Shown here one piece after another: positions 1 to 8,709 of a stretch of 64,000 bases of DNA (position 1 is the stretch's first letter; the number at the start of each line of letters is the position of its first letter). The notes under the pieces are model-generated. The model was not told the origin of the DNA and searched no databases. It saw only the letters and a program-made list of their open reading frames with translations. Source of the DNA: G965197675 sp965197675 (lineage in GTDB: Bacteria; Chloroflexota; Dehalococcoidia; Plut-88900); assembly GCA_965197675.1 (NCBI GenBank), contig OZ240221.1, positions 248,001 to 312,000 of the forward strand, given 5' to 3'. Position numbers and translations under genes: made by a program.

Positions 1-2
1 TT

Positions 3-1058
3 CTGTTGGATGAAAAGGGTCTGGAGTACGCGGAGATAGACGGCAGAAAATCGCCGACTATATATGGCGGGCAGGGCATTTCACTGGATGCGGGCAAGGG
101 ATTCGGGGTGTATGACTTATCTCCCTTCTTCGCGCCAGGCAAAGTGAGATATGAGGAGGCAACCATTCCCGCCTCCAACGAGTCCGCTCCCAGAGTCAAC
201 TGGATGGATGAAGAGGGTATTGACGTCTCCTTTCTATATCCGACACTAGGGCTTTTCTGGGAGGACGGGTGCCAGGATCCCAAAGCTGCTGCTGCATATT
301 GCCGAGCCTATAACAACTGGATAGTGGATATGTGCAAACCCTACCCTGATCGACTTATCCCTGTAGCACACATCCCTACTGGAGACGTCCATGAGGCCGT
401 CAAGGAGATAAAGAGGACGGTCAAGCTGGGAGTCAAGGGGTTCATGGTCTGTGCGCTGCCGATCAGTGGACGCTACTACGGTGACCCATATTTCGACCCC
501 ATGTTTGCTGAGATACAAGATACGGACCTTCCCATTGGCATACATCCTACAGCCCACAGAGACTACATCGGCAAAGAGATACACAAAGATAATGGTGAGT
601 TTGGCCAGGCCCTCCTGGACGACTATTGGTATGCCCTTTCGGCCGGGGGATTTCGTGTGCAGGTGCACCTGCTCAGCCTGATAAATCGAGGCGCCTTCGA
701 TCGCTTTCCCAAACTAAAAACTGTCTTTCTTGAGGCGGGGGGAACTTGGATCATATATTGGCTCGAGCGCATGCAGGAGAGGTGGGAAGCGGTCAGACCC
801 TTGTGTAAATTCGAGTTGAGCCCCGTCGAGTATTTCCAGAGGCAATGCTGGATATCCTTCGAGCCTAACGAGAAGGTGATAAGCCACGTCATATCCGAGA
901 TCGGGGCGGATAAGTTCTTCTGGGCCAGCGATTTTCCCCACGCTGACGGGTTTCCTGGCGTCGTGGACCGAGTCAGAAAGTCCATCGAACCCCTGTCTGA
1001 AGAGGACCAACGCAAAGTGTTGGCGGAAAACGCACTCAGAGTCTATAACATGTCATAA
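3..1058 (+). CDS. Amidohydrolase 2 family metal-dependent hydrolase, 5' partial
   Basis: This is a TIM-barrel hydrolase of the amidohydrolase-related (ACMSD-like) family, which cleaves C-N or C-C bonds in small cyclic or carboxylated substrates; the substrate here is unknown. The frame is open to the left edge, and the N-terminal metal-binding DxH strand expected in this family is missing, so the true start lies outside the window. Counting from the first in-frame TTG at 6, visible family residues are His180 in 'IHPTAH', Glu243 in 'FLEAGG' and Asp309 in 'WASDFPHADG', the usual metal and active-site positions. It is followed after 16 bases by a second amidohydrolase, so both probably belong to one catabolic operon. 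Family call is firm, substrate is not. Confidence 0.85.
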   Translation: MLDEKGLEYAEIDGRKSPTIYGGQGISLDAGKGFGVYDLSPFFAPGKVRYEEATIPASNESAPRVNWMDEEGIDVSFLYPTLGLFWEDGCQDPKAAAAYCRAYNNWIVDMCKPYPDRLIPVAHIPTGDVHEAVKEIKRTVKLGVKGFMVCALPISGRYYGDPYFDPMFAEIQDTDLPIGIHPTAHRDYIGKEIHKDNGEFGQALLDDYWYALSAGGFRVQVHLLSLINRGAFDRFPKLKTVFLEAGGTWIIYWLERMQERWEAVRPLCKFELSPVEYFQRQCWISFEPNEKVISHVISEIGADKFFWASDFPHADGFPGVVDRVRKSIEPLSEEDQRKVLAENALRVYNMS

Positions 1059-1074
1059 GGCATGGAGGTGTCGC

Positions 1075-2328
1075 GTGAACACTGGATCTAATAGATCCTT
1101 CCGAGGTTTTGTCAATGCTCATTTCCATAGCGACATACTTCCCTACAAGGGCCTGACAACTTCGGCGCCCTTTGAGGTCTGGTTCTCCTTTGCCCTAACC
1201 GCCGGCGGGGAGGGAATGACCCCAGAAGAGCACGCCGCTTGCGCCTTGGTGGTGGGTATCGAGAGTCTAAAGGCGGGAAACGTAGCCCTCATCGATCATC
1301 CCTATATTGCTTTGACCGAAGAGCACATCTATGGGGTAGCTGAAGCTTATGAGTCCCTGGGAATTCGCGCGTGGGTTTTCCCCAACCTCGAGGACATGCC
1401 GATGACTTGCTATACCAGCGAGGCATACCCCAAATTCTCTAAGGCCGTCTCCACGGAAGAGCTGCCAGAAGAGACTAGGCCGGCGGTCATTCTTCCTCCC
1501 TCCCAGGAGCAGCTATCGGCAGTCGAGCGGCTGATAAGAGGTTGGAAGGGCAACAGGGTAAAGATGGGTCTCGCCATAAACGACCCCGTGAGTAGCAGCG
1601 ACGGCTTGCTTGAAGGGGCGTTTCAGCTTGTAAGAGAGCTGGGTTGTCCCCTGGAGGTACATGCGGAGGAGTCTCCCGCCCAGAGGGAGATGTCTCTAGC
1701 TCAATGGGGTTGCAGCGGTGTCCAACGCCTGGACCATTTCGGGCTGCTTTCTCCCAACACGATAGTGGCTCACAGCGTTCAGGCCAGCGATGAGGATATT
1801 CAGATCCTAGCCCAGAGAGGCGCCTCGGTTGCTCATAATCCCATCAGCAACATGAAGCTGCAAAACGGGATAGCACCCGTGGGAAAGATGCTAAAAGCTG
1901 GTGTCAACGTATGTCTGGGCACCGACGGCCCAGATGACCTGAGCCTCTCTACCACCTTGAGGTTTGCCACCGGATTAGCTCGGCTCAATGGACTTCAACA
2001 GGCCACGGATGATCTGGAGGAGCAGGTGATCGAGATGGCCACTTCCAACGGATATAAGCTGTTTCCATCGGAGGATATCGCTGGAGACAGAGTGGAATAC
2101 CAACGCCCCGTCGACCCTGTAAACTTGGTGTGGTCGGACATGTCGTCGTACATAGATGAAGTTTACATCGATGGTAAGCCAGTTCTGAAGAATGCTGTAG
2201 AGGTAGTAGAGAAGCGAAGGGCTTATGAGACTGTGGCATCGGTGGCCGCAAAGGTTTTCACACCGGAACAGGTGGCTTTGATAGAGAAATGCGAGCCGTT
2301 GCTAAGGCGGTACGCCATATCTAAGTAA
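1075..2328 (+). CDS. Amidohydrolase / deaminase-like metal-dependent hydrolase
   Basis: This is a member of the cyclic amidohydrolase superfamily related to chlorohydrolases and cytosine or adenosine deaminases, which hydrolyse C-N or C-Cl bonds with a zinc or iron centre. Metal-site residues visible are His16 and His18 ('NAHFHSD'), His196 ('EVHAEES'), His233 ('VAHSV') and Asp284 ('GTDGPDD'). The GTG start at 1075 is supported by a GGAGGTG ribosome site at 1064-1070. This leaves almost no N-terminal beta-sandwich before the HxH strand, which is unusually short for the family. It lies between another amidohydrolase and an M24 hydrolase with small gaps, so the four-gene run to 4540 probably handles one group of nitrogen compounds. 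Substrate unknown. Confidence 0.85.
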   Translation: MNTGSNRSFRGFVNAHFHSDILPYKGLTTSAPFEVWFSFALTAGGEGMTPEEHAACALVVGIESLKAGNVALIDHPYIALTEEHIYGVAEAYESLGIRAWVFPNLEDMPMTCYTSEAYPKFSKAVSTEELPEETRPAVILPPSQEQLSAVERLIRGWKGNRVKMGLAINDPVSSSDGLLEGAFQLVRELGCPLEVHAEESPAQREMSLAQWGCSGVQRLDHFGLLSPNTIVAHSVQASDEDIQILAQRGASVAHNPISNMKLQNGIAPVGKMLKAGVNVCLGTDGPDDLSLSTTLRFATGLARLNGLQQATDDLEEQVIEMATSNGYKLFPSEDIAGDRVEYQRPVDPVNLVWSDMSSYIDEVYIDGKPVLKNAVEVVEKRRAYETVASVAAKVFTPEQVALIEKCEPLLRRYAISK

Positions 2329-2371
2329 TCCGCTTGCTATGTAGCGCATTGCATTGGTGAAAGGTAGCTCA

Positions 2372-3535
2372 ATGAGGAAACCCACGTACCAATTCTTTTC
2401 TCTAGAAGAGTATGAGCAGAGGCTGAAGGCCCTGCGTTCCAGGATGGAGCAGAAGGGCGTGGACGTGATGCTCATCAACACCCCGGAAAACCTGTACTAC
2501 ATGACGGGGTACCAGACACCGGGATATTACTGGTATCAGACCCTCATCGTTCCCTTGGATCAAGAACCGGTGATCATAACCAGGTTGAACGAGTCTTCCA
2601 ACGTAGAGCCTCTTACCTGGGTGGAGGACAGCCGGCCTTACGAAGATACCGACGACTGGATAGAGAAGACCAGAGATGCGCTGGCAAGCCTGGGCCTAAT
2701 CGATAAGACTATCGGGATTGAGCACAAATCCTGGTTTATCACCATCGATGATTACCAGCGGCTCAAGGTTATGCTGCCTGATGCTGACTTTGTAGACTGC
2801 TCGGGATTGGTGGAGCAGGGCCGGGTTATCAAATCACCTCAAGAGATCGAGTACATTCGCCACGCATCACGAGCGGCTGTTGCCGGTATGAAGGCTGGAA
2901 TCGAGGCAGCGGTGGTGGGCGCCACGGAAAACGAGGTGGCTGCCGAAGTACACAAGGCCCAGATACTGGAGGGGAGTGAATACACGGGTTTGCCTCTGTT
3001 TGTGGCTGCGGGTACTCGCTCGCTGATGGAACATGCCACCTGGTATCGCAAGCCCATCGAGCCCAACGAGGTTGTCGCCATGGAGATTCCAGGTTGCATA
3101 AATAGGTACCATTCCGCCTTTTTCCGCACGGTTTGTCTTGGCGAGCCTCCTGAGACAGCCCAGCGGGTGATGGAAGCAGTTACAGACTCGCTGCAAAAGG
3201 CCAAGTCGTTTATCAAGCCGGGCGTCAAGGCTGGTGACGTCTTCGAAGTTGTCAGAGAGCACGTGGAAAGCGCCAACGTAGGCTACAAGATGGACCGCAG
3301 AGCAGCCTACTCCATCGGCATAGCCTTTGCGCCTGACTGGGGCGAAGGTCATATCCTCAGCTTCTTCAGGGGCGATCAGAGGATTCTACGGGCGGGCATG
3401 ACTTTCCATCTCATAGGAGCAGGGGTGAGGATACCCGGAGTGGGTAAAGTGGAGTGCACTGATTCCATTTTGATAACTCCCGATGGGTGTGAAACCCTTA
3501 CTGATGGTGTGGAGCTAAAGCTGTTTGTGAAGTGA
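2372..3535 (+). CDS. M24 family hydrolase, ectoine hydrolase (DoeA/EutD)-like
   Basis: This has the 'pita-bread' fold shared by aminopeptidase P, creatinase and ectoine hydrolase, with an N-terminal creatinase domain ('NLYYMTGYQTPGYYW') and a C-terminal catalytic domain. The metal Asp pair of true peptidases is absent: the usual VDxG and DITRT strands read 'MEIPG' and 'SAFFRT'. The C-terminal stretch 'YSIGIAFAPDWGEGH' followed by 'GMTFHLIGAG' closely resembles what I recall of DoeA/EutD, which open the ectoine ring to N-acetyl-diaminobutyrate. It is therefore more likely a small-molecule amide hydrolase than a peptidase. ATG at 2372 was chosen because AAAGG at 2359-2363 precedes it; TTG 2354 and GTG 2357 are alternatives. 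It is part of the 1-4540 run. Confidence 0.78.
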   Translation: MRKPTYQFFSLEEYEQRLKALRSRMEQKGVDVMLINTPENLYYMTGYQTPGYYWYQTLIVPLDQEPVIITRLNESSNVEPLTWVEDSRPYEDTDDWIEKTRDALASLGLIDKTIGIEHKSWFITIDDYQRLKVMLPDADFVDCSGLVEQGRVIKSPQEIEYIRHASRAAVAGMKAGIEAAVVGATENEVAAEVHKAQILEGSEYTGLPLFVAAGTRSLMEHATWYRKPIEPNEVVAMEIPGCINRYHSAFFRTVCLGEPPETAQRVMEAVTDSLQKAKSFIKPGVKAGDVFEVVREHVESANVGYKMDRRAAYSIGIAFAPDWGEGHILSFFRGDQRILRAGMTFHLIGAGVRIPGVGKVECTDSILITPDGCETLTDGVELKLFVK

Positions 3536-3571
3536 CTGAGTGGCTCAAACTGGGAAGGTATCGGCATAGTT

Positions 3572-4540
3572 ATGAAAGCGATTCAAGTTAAGAAGCAGGG
3601 TGGGCCAGAGGTCATGGAGCTGGTGCAACTCCCAGACCTTGAGCCAGGGTCGGCAGAGGCGGTAATTAAGCTGAAGTCCATCGGTGTCAACTTCATAGAT
3701 ATCTATCAACGCTCAGGGGGTTACGAGATGCCCCTACCTTTCACACCCGGCAACGAAGGTGCTGGCGAGGTGATAGCCATCGGTCCCGACGTCACGGAAG
3801 TGAAGGTAGGTGACCGGGTTGTGTACACGGGTGCTACTGGCTCCTACGCGGAGTACAGCATCTTACCCGCTTGGAGGCTGGTGGAGATTCCCAAGGCTTT
3901 AGATTTTCAGCGAGCGGCAGCAGTTATGCTTCAGGGGATGACTGCCCACTATCTAGTACGCGGAGCGTACTCTCTAAAGGCTGGCCAGACCTGCTTGGTT
4001 CACGCGGCAGCTGGAGGAATGGGGTTGCTGCTGACACAGATGGCGAAACACATCAGCGCCAGAGTTATTGGCACAGTTTCGACCCAGCAAAAGGCAGAGA
4101 TGGCGAAGTCGGTGGGGTGTGATGAAGTAATTCTGTATACTGAACAGGATTTCGAGGACGAGGTAAAGCGTCTGACCGATGGAAGAGGTGTGGACGTGGT
4201 GTACGACTCGGTGGGAAAAGACACCTTCAATAAGAGTATAAACTGTCTATTGCCTCGTGGATACATGATGCTTTATGGTCAGTCCAGTGGCGCAGTGCCA
4301 CCCGTAGATCCTCAGCTCTTGAACAGAAAAGGGTCGCTGTTTCTGACCAGGCCCTCTCTGGCCCACTACACTGCCACCCGCGACGAGCTGCTCCAAAGGG
4401 CCAGCGATGTATTGGAGTGGGTGGCTTCTGGAGAGCTGAGAGTACATATCAACTCCGAGATGCCTTTGGCCCAAGCACCCGAAGCCCATAGGCTACTTCA
4501 GAGTCGTGGCACTATGGGTAAAGTCTTGCTTCGTCCTTAA
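3572..4540 (+). CDS. Zinc-independent quinone oxidoreductase (MDR family)
   Basis: This NADPH-dependent quinone/enone reductase belongs to the medium-chain dehydrogenase superfamily and lacks the catalytic zinc ligands. The N-terminal GroES-like fold contains 'NFIDIYQRSGGY' and 'TPGNEGAGEV'. The Rossmann fold starts with the nucleotide loop 'AAAGGMG' at residues 145-151, the pattern typical of bacterial QOR. Length (322 residues) fits the qor family. It is 36 bases behind the M24 gene on the same strand, so probably co-transcribed; it may reduce quinone or unsaturated carbonyl products of the upstream pathway (inference). Family assignment is secure. Confidence 0.88.
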   Translation: MKAIQVKKQGGPEVMELVQLPDLEPGSAEAVIKLKSIGVNFIDIYQRSGGYEMPLPFTPGNEGAGEVIAIGPDVTEVKVGDRVVYTGATGSYAEYSILPAWRLVEIPKALDFQRAAAVMLQGMTAHYLVRGAYSLKAGQTCLVHAAAGGMGLLLTQMAKHISARVIGTVSTQQKAEMAKSVGCDEVILYTEQDFEDEVKRLTDGRGVDVVYDSVGKDTFNKSINCLLPRGYMMLYGQSSGAVPPVDPQLLNRKGSLFLTRPSLAHYTATRDELLQRASDVLEWVASGELRVHINSEMPLAQAPEAHRLLQSRGTMGKVLLRP

Positions 4541-4675
4541 TGCGGGATATTCTCCCATTATAGGACCGCTTTCTTAGCTGATTCTCAGTTCCTGGTATTA
4601 TTCTTCGATTAGAAGGATACCTGTTCTGCGCGCTGGGTTAAATGTGTATGGCAGGTTTGGGTGAAGAGATAAGTC

Positions 4676-5725
4676 ATGGGTGAACTGGCCGCCCTGGGCG
4701 CCGCTTTTTGCTATGCTGTCGCCTACATACTGGACAAGCTGGCAACCACCAGGATCAACCCCATATCTCAAAACATGCTGAGAGCGGTAGGCGCTGCTCT
4801 GTTCAACATGGTGGTCTTTTTGTCTATTGGCAAGCTGGGAGAGCTCCCTGACCAGGATTTCGGAGCAGTGGGCCTCATGGTAATTGCAGGCATCATCAAC
4901 ATCTTATTCGCTGACTATATGTATCTGAGATTGTTGCGGGTGGTAGACATCTCCATCGTGATGCCGGTATCTACGGGACTGGTGACTCTATTCTCTGTAG
5001 GTGCCGGAGTAGTAATTCTCGATGAGGATATAGCCGCGGCCACTTATACTGGTGCTGCTTTTGTCGTTTCGGGCGTTTACGTACTGAGCTTCGCCCAACA
5101 AAGAGTCCCATCAGTCAAGACGACCTCGATCCTAGGGCTAGGAAGGCTGGCGTACCTGGTGACATTTGTGATCATGTGGACGACTGGGTTTACCATGATG
5201 AGGATAGGTCTACAGGATCTGGACGTTTTCACCGCGGCAACAGTGAGGATGGTCCCCATCGCCATTATCATGGTCCTGCTAGTGGTTCTGCGGCTGGACT
5301 CACGCCTTCTAGCATACGGGGATAGGGGACATCATCCAATCGAAGTAGAAGCTGGCATGAATAGTCCTCCTGTGGAGGTTTCTGAGAGGAATCCGACTCT
5401 CCTCAAAGCCGGGTCGGCGGATTTAACAGCGGACAACTCTGGTGAAGCCAATGCGTCACGTCCAAGGGGGCCTATCTTCGGTAATATTCGTCTCCGTCTG
5501 CTAATACTTGCTGGTCTGGCCGGGATACTCAGCTTCGGGGTGGGGAATATGATGATGTTTTTCGCCCTGCAACGCTCGGGTGCCGCGGTGACCATAATCT
5601 TGCTGAACACCAGTATTCTGTTTGTCGCTGCCATGTCCTTCGTGCTTCTTAGAGAGCGTTTTGCCTGGAGAGCAGTATTGGGGATGGCCCTGGCGACAGC
5701 AGGGGTTATGCTGGTGGCCTTTTAG
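4676..5725 (+). CDS. DMT superfamily (EamA-type) transporter
   Basis: This is an integral membrane protein with two EamA repeats and about ten hydrophobic helices, the drug/metabolite transporter layout used to export amino acids, nucleotides or drugs, or to import metabolites. The first repeat opens with 'LGAAFCYAVAYILDKLATTRINP'-like sequence and the second ends with 'LLRERFAWRAVLGMALATAGVMLV'-like sequence. Oddly, about 50 hydrophilic residues (roughly 215-265) are inserted between the repeats, rich in Ser, Glu, Asn and Pro and predicted to be soluble. The ribosome site is weak (GAAGAGAT about 10 bases upstream). It stands alone after a 135-base gap. Substrate unknown. Confidence 0.85.
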   Translation: MGELAALGAAFCYAVAYILDKLATTRINPISQNMLRAVGAALFNMVVFLSIGKLGELPDQDFGAVGLMVIAGIINILFADYMYLRLLRVVDISIVMPVSTGLVTLFSVGAGVVILDEDIAAATYTGAAFVVSGVYVLSFAQQRVPSVKTTSILGLGRLAYLVTFVIMWTTGFTMMRIGLQDLDVFTAATVRMVPIAIIMVLLVVLRLDSRLLAYGDRGHHPIEVEAGMNSPPVEVSERNPTLLKAGSADLTADNSGEANASRPRGPIFGNIRLRLLILAGLAGILSFGVGNMMMFFALQRSGAAVTIILLNTSILFVAAMSFVLLRERFAWRAVLGMALATAGVMLVAF

Positions 5726-5740
5726 AGTGAGGTGCGGGTA

Positions 5741-6046
5741 TCAATGTCTTCTCAAGGAGTTGATGAGCGCGCCATATGATGCTACCAGAAAGGGTACAGT
5801 GTATGTGAGGGGTATCTTCCACAGGAGACCCCAGGATAAATCGCCAGTGAGGATGAGATCACCCTGGTTTATCAGGGTGAGGACGGTGCCAACTACTAGA
5901 GCGGCTATGAGGGACCTTACCAGCATGGGGCGATGGATGAACGCGCAGCGCCAGCACTTGAGAATGTCCCCTTCCGCAGTTCTGAAAGAGAAGGCGGGAC
6001 TGTGGACATTTGAAGGTTCCAGGTGAGTGCAGCTAGTCTCGGTCAA
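5741..6046 (-). CDS. nrtS: NrtS-like nitrate/nitrite transporter, small membrane protein
   Basis: This small two-helix membrane protein resembles NrtS, which takes up nitrate and nitrite in some cyanobacteria. The diagnostic part starts with 'LVRSLIAALVVGTVLTLINQ', followed by 'GDLILTG' and 'LLWKIPLTYTVPF', and ends with 'VASYGALINSLRR', matching the family over its whole conserved core. The frame opens with TTG at 6046, but the first 30 or so residues look unlike NrtS; an internal ATG at 5926 (Met41) is an alternative that keeps both helices but drops some conserved pre-helix residues. No clear ribosome site precedes either start. It is convergent with the DMT gene, with 15 bases between stops. 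Confidence 0.7.
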   Translation of the reverse strand: MTETSCTHLEPSNVHSPAFSFRTAEGDILKCWRCAFIHRPMLVRSLIAALVVGTVLTLINQGDLILTGDLSWGLLWKIPLTYTVPFLVASYGALINSLRRH

Positions 6047-6219
6047 CTCGATACCATTCGGCTCATTGACTCCTTTAACCCTATGCGTCCCAAGCTGAGA
6101 GATAAAGAGCCAATAGTCCCATGGAAAGGGCTATGGTAACCTTTAGCTTCTGCAAAGGATAAATAGCCGTTCTTCATCTTGCAATTCTCAGAGTAGCATC
6201 AATTGTATGTGATCAGCAC

Positions 6220-7461
6220 ATGGAATCAGTAAGCGCAGAAGCACACCCGCGCAGGTTTGTAGTGCTGGGGTTGCTGGGGACGGGTAACATACTTAGTTAT
6301 CTCATCGTTCTGAGCCTTGGGATACTCCTGCCTTCCATCTCCGATGACCTGGACCTCTCTCCTACGGAGCAGGGGTGGTTGGGGTCGTCCTTTTTCCTCG
6401 CGAACTTGGTTTTCGCCGTACCTTTAAGCATTTGGTTGTCTAAATTCAACGCCAACATCGTGGTATCCCTGACGTTTTTGTCGGGCGCTGCTTTCACTCT
6501 GCTCCAAGGCTGGACGGACGTTTACCTGCTGCTACTTTTGGGCAGAGTGTTGTTTGGGCTCTCCATCATCTCTCGAGAGCCTGCCCGAGCTCTCCTAATG
6601 GCGCAGTGGGTCCCATCGCGAGAGATGGTCATGGCCAACAGCTTCCTCAATGCTACGCTGTGGATGTCGGATGTACTGGCCTTCGCGCTGACACCCTTCG
6701 TTCTAGCCCTGTTGGACGATAGCTGGAGAGGTACGTTCACCGTATATGCCATCCTATATTTCGTGTTGTCTTTGGCGTGGATGGCATTGGGGAGTGAGAG
6801 AAAAACAGCCAGCTACAGGGGATGGGTAGGACATACAACGAGAGTCTCCTTACGCAGCGTGCTAAGGCACAAAGACCTCGTTTATCTAGTCATCGGCATG
6901 TTAGGGTCTAACGTCACGTGGATCTCTTTGATGACCTTCTGGCCCACTCTCATGCTGGAAAAATACGATATCCCTCTTACCACGTCCGGTATTCTACAGG
7001 GCTCATCTTGGTTTGCAGCCGGTGGAGGGGGAGTCCTGGTAGCCGCCTACTTGATGAAGAAGAACATCAGAAAACAGCTACTCGTCGTTTCAGCGGTCGC
7101 GCAAGCCTTAACGGCTCTTGGCATGGTTCATACAGGTTCCGTGCCCTTACTGGCTGCTCTAAACATACTATATGGTCTGGCATGGGCCTTTTACCCCATA
7201 GCTATGACTCTGCCCTTCCAACTGCCTGGTATAAAACCTCAGGAGATAGCCGTGGCAGTGGTACTAATAGAGTTGGATATATGGGCGGGGGGAAGCATCG
7301 GTCCGGTCCTGGCAGGTCTATTGCAGGATGCCACGGGAGACCTGACCTTTGCCTTGATGGTAACCTCCTTCTTCAGTCTCTCCCTGATAGTGGGTGGTCT
7401 ATTGATATCCAGCCATAGGTCTGAGGCGGCAGTAGCGCCCTCCGCTGGCGGCAATCCTTAG
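6220..7461 (+). CDS. MFS transporter (12 transmembrane helices)
   Basis: This is a major facilitator superfamily permease with about twelve hydrophobic segments. The N-terminal half carries 'SPTEQGWLGSSFFLANLVF' and the loop 2-3 region 'LSKFNANIVV'; the C-terminal half has 'FQLPGIKPQEIAVAVVLIE'. The pattern is closest to the CynX/NimT-like and hexuronate/organic-anion transporter groups, so an organic-anion substrate is possible, but none can be assigned. The ATG at 6220 lacks a strong ribosome site. It is monocistronic as far as can be seen, with 173 bases upstream and about 350 bases of gene-free sequence downstream. Confidence 0.85.
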   Translation: MESVSAEAHPRRFVVLGLLGTGNILSYLIVLSLGILLPSISDDLDLSPTEQGWLGSSFFLANLVFAVPLSIWLSKFNANIVVSLTFLSGAAFTLLQGWTDVYLLLLLGRVLFGLSIISREPARALLMAQWVPSREMVMANSFLNATLWMSDVLAFALTPFVLALLDDSWRGTFTVYAILYFVLSLAWMALGSERKTASYRGWVGHTTRVSLRSVLRHKDLVYLVIGMLGSNVTWISLMTFWPTLMLEKYDIPLTTSGILQGSSWFAAGGGGVLVAAYLMKKNIRKQLLVVSAVAQALTALGMVHTGSVPLLAALNILYGLAWAFYPIAMTLPFQLPGIKPQEIAVAVVLIELDIWAGGSIGPVLAGLLQDATGDLTFALMVTSFFSLSLIVGGLLISSHRSEAAVAPSAGGNP

Positions 7462-7837
7462 CTTCCTGATCTCGTTCAGAATGATAGGCGACACATCAAT
7501 CCGGTGTTGTCATGGAGACGGTAGAGTACGGCCCTGGGTGGGGTATCAGCCTCTCTCACCTTGCCCAATTACTGTTCCAGCCAGGCTCCATCTAACGGAA
7601 ACTCACTAAGACATCCGAGTCCAACGGGGGACTACAAAGAGCCAGAGCCCCTTACGGAGTGCTCAAGGGGCGTCCCCTCGACTTCTAACATCGTACCAGG
7701 GTGGTAGGGAGGGAAGAAATCCCTTAGCATCACATCTCAAAGAAAGGGTCAAATTATCACTGATCTACTGGACGAGTCCACTAGCTCGATGAGGTAATCG
7801 ATGCTGTGCTATGCTAGGGGGGCGCTTGAGGGGATGT
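7462..7837. other. Gene-free interval, nothing recognised
   Basis: About 370 bases between the MFS and VOC genes contain no plausible reading frame. The stretch 7510-7700 is locally rich in complementary G- and C-runs, for example CCCCTTACGG and GGGGCGTCCCC near 7650-7675, but I could not match it to a known RNA, riboswitch or repeat module of this window. The last 40 bases hold two weak ribosome-site-like GAGG motifs ahead of the VOC gene. Confidence 0.5.
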
Positions 7838-8281
7838 ATGACAGCTAATCAGGGCTGGAAAGAGCCAACCACAGCTTTAGTTGGACTGAGCGTTAGGAAT
7901 CTGGACCACATCGTATTGCGGGTCGAGGATGTGGACGAGTCCATTAGGTTTTACACCCAGGTCTTGGGGCTGAGGCCAGAGCGTTTTGAGCTTTTCAGGC
8001 AAAACAAGGTCTCCTTCCCATCAGTGAGAATCAATGCCGACACGATAATCGACCTGCTACCGGTGAAGGAAAGCGATTCTCTAGGGGGCGTGCATCATAA
8101 TCAAGACCACTTTTGCCTCGTCGTTCAGTCAACTGATATGAATGAGCTGGCAGATAGGCTGGAAGCAGAGGGGATTGAGGTGAGGGAAGGTCCAGTAACT
8201 CGGTGGGGCGCTCAAGGCAACGCAACCTCTCTATACATCACAGATCCCGACGATAACGTGATAGAGCTACGGCAGTATTAA
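7838..8281 (+). CDS. VOC (glyoxalase/bleomycin resistance) family protein
   Basis: This is a single-module vicinal-oxygen-chelate protein of about 147 residues. The first beta-alpha-beta unit is 'NLDHIVLRVEDVDESIRFYT' and the second starts at 'HFCLVVQS', ending in 'YITDPDDNVIELRQY', the classic metal-binding Glu near the C-terminus. Such proteins act as dimers in isomerisation, ring cleavage or antibiotic binding; close family patterns ('FYTQVLGLRPERFE') belong to uncharacterised glyoxalase-like proteins. ATG at 7838 is preceded by GAGGGG at 7828-7833; an earlier ATG at 7811 would add nine residues. It is 53 bases ahead of a cupin gene and probably co-transcribed with it. Confidence 0.82.
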   Translation: MTANQGWKEPTTALVGLSVRNLDHIVLRVEDVDESIRFYTQVLGLRPERFELFRQNKVSFPSVRINADTIIDLLPVKESDSLGGVHHNQDHFCLVVQSTDMNELADRLEAEGIEVREGPVTRWGAQGNATSLYITDPDDNVIELRQY

Positions 8282-8334
8282 GCACAGATTCCCGCTATGC
8301 CTGATTCACTTCTGAGGTAAGGGAGGTAACCGAA

Positions 8335-8700
8335 ATGGCCGATCAACAGAGCGACGTCTCCCAGGATGTGGGAACTGAGCTGATCTTTGAAAATGATAGG
8401 ATAAGAGTCTGGGCTCTAGTGCTACAGCCTGGGGAGTCGTCCAAGTACCATCGCCATGAGAATGACTATGTATTCGTTCACGCCACGCCCAGCCAGGTAA
8501 AGCTTCATCGAAAGGGGCAGCCTGATGAAGTCCAGAGCTATCAGAGGCACTTCGTGCAGGCACTGACCGTGGGTGAGGGCATCGAGCACCAGATTACCAA
8601 CGTGGGCGATACTCTTCACGACGAGATCCTGGTGGAGATTAAAGGCCCCAGCATGTCCAGTAAACCCCTGGCACCCGAGTCCAACAGTAGATTTGGCTAG
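8335..8700 (+). CDS. Cupin domain protein
   Basis: This is a small (121-residue) single-domain cupin. The first metal motif appears as 'GESSKYHRHENDYVFV' (HxH...E-like) and the second half carries 'EGIEHQITNVGD'. The beta-barrel probably binds a divalent metal. The GGGAGGTAA ribosome site at 8321-8329 fixes the ATG start. It follows the VOC gene and is convergent with the SDR gene (9 bases between stops). Small cupins beside VOC proteins are common in aromatic or organic-acid catabolism, but no specific reaction can be assigned here. Confidence 0.8.
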   Translation: MADQQSDVSQDVGTELIFENDRIRVWALVLQPGESSKYHRHENDYVFVHATPSQVKLHRKGQPDEVQSYQRHFVQALTVGEGIEHQITNVGDTLHDEILVEIKGPSMSSKPLAPESNSRFG

Positions 8701-8709
8701 CGTGGGCGC

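Noticed and set aside
5622..6026. A 134-codon plus-strand frame overlapping the end of the DMT gene.
   Set aside because: It is out of frame with any family and opposite the better supported NrtS-like gene.
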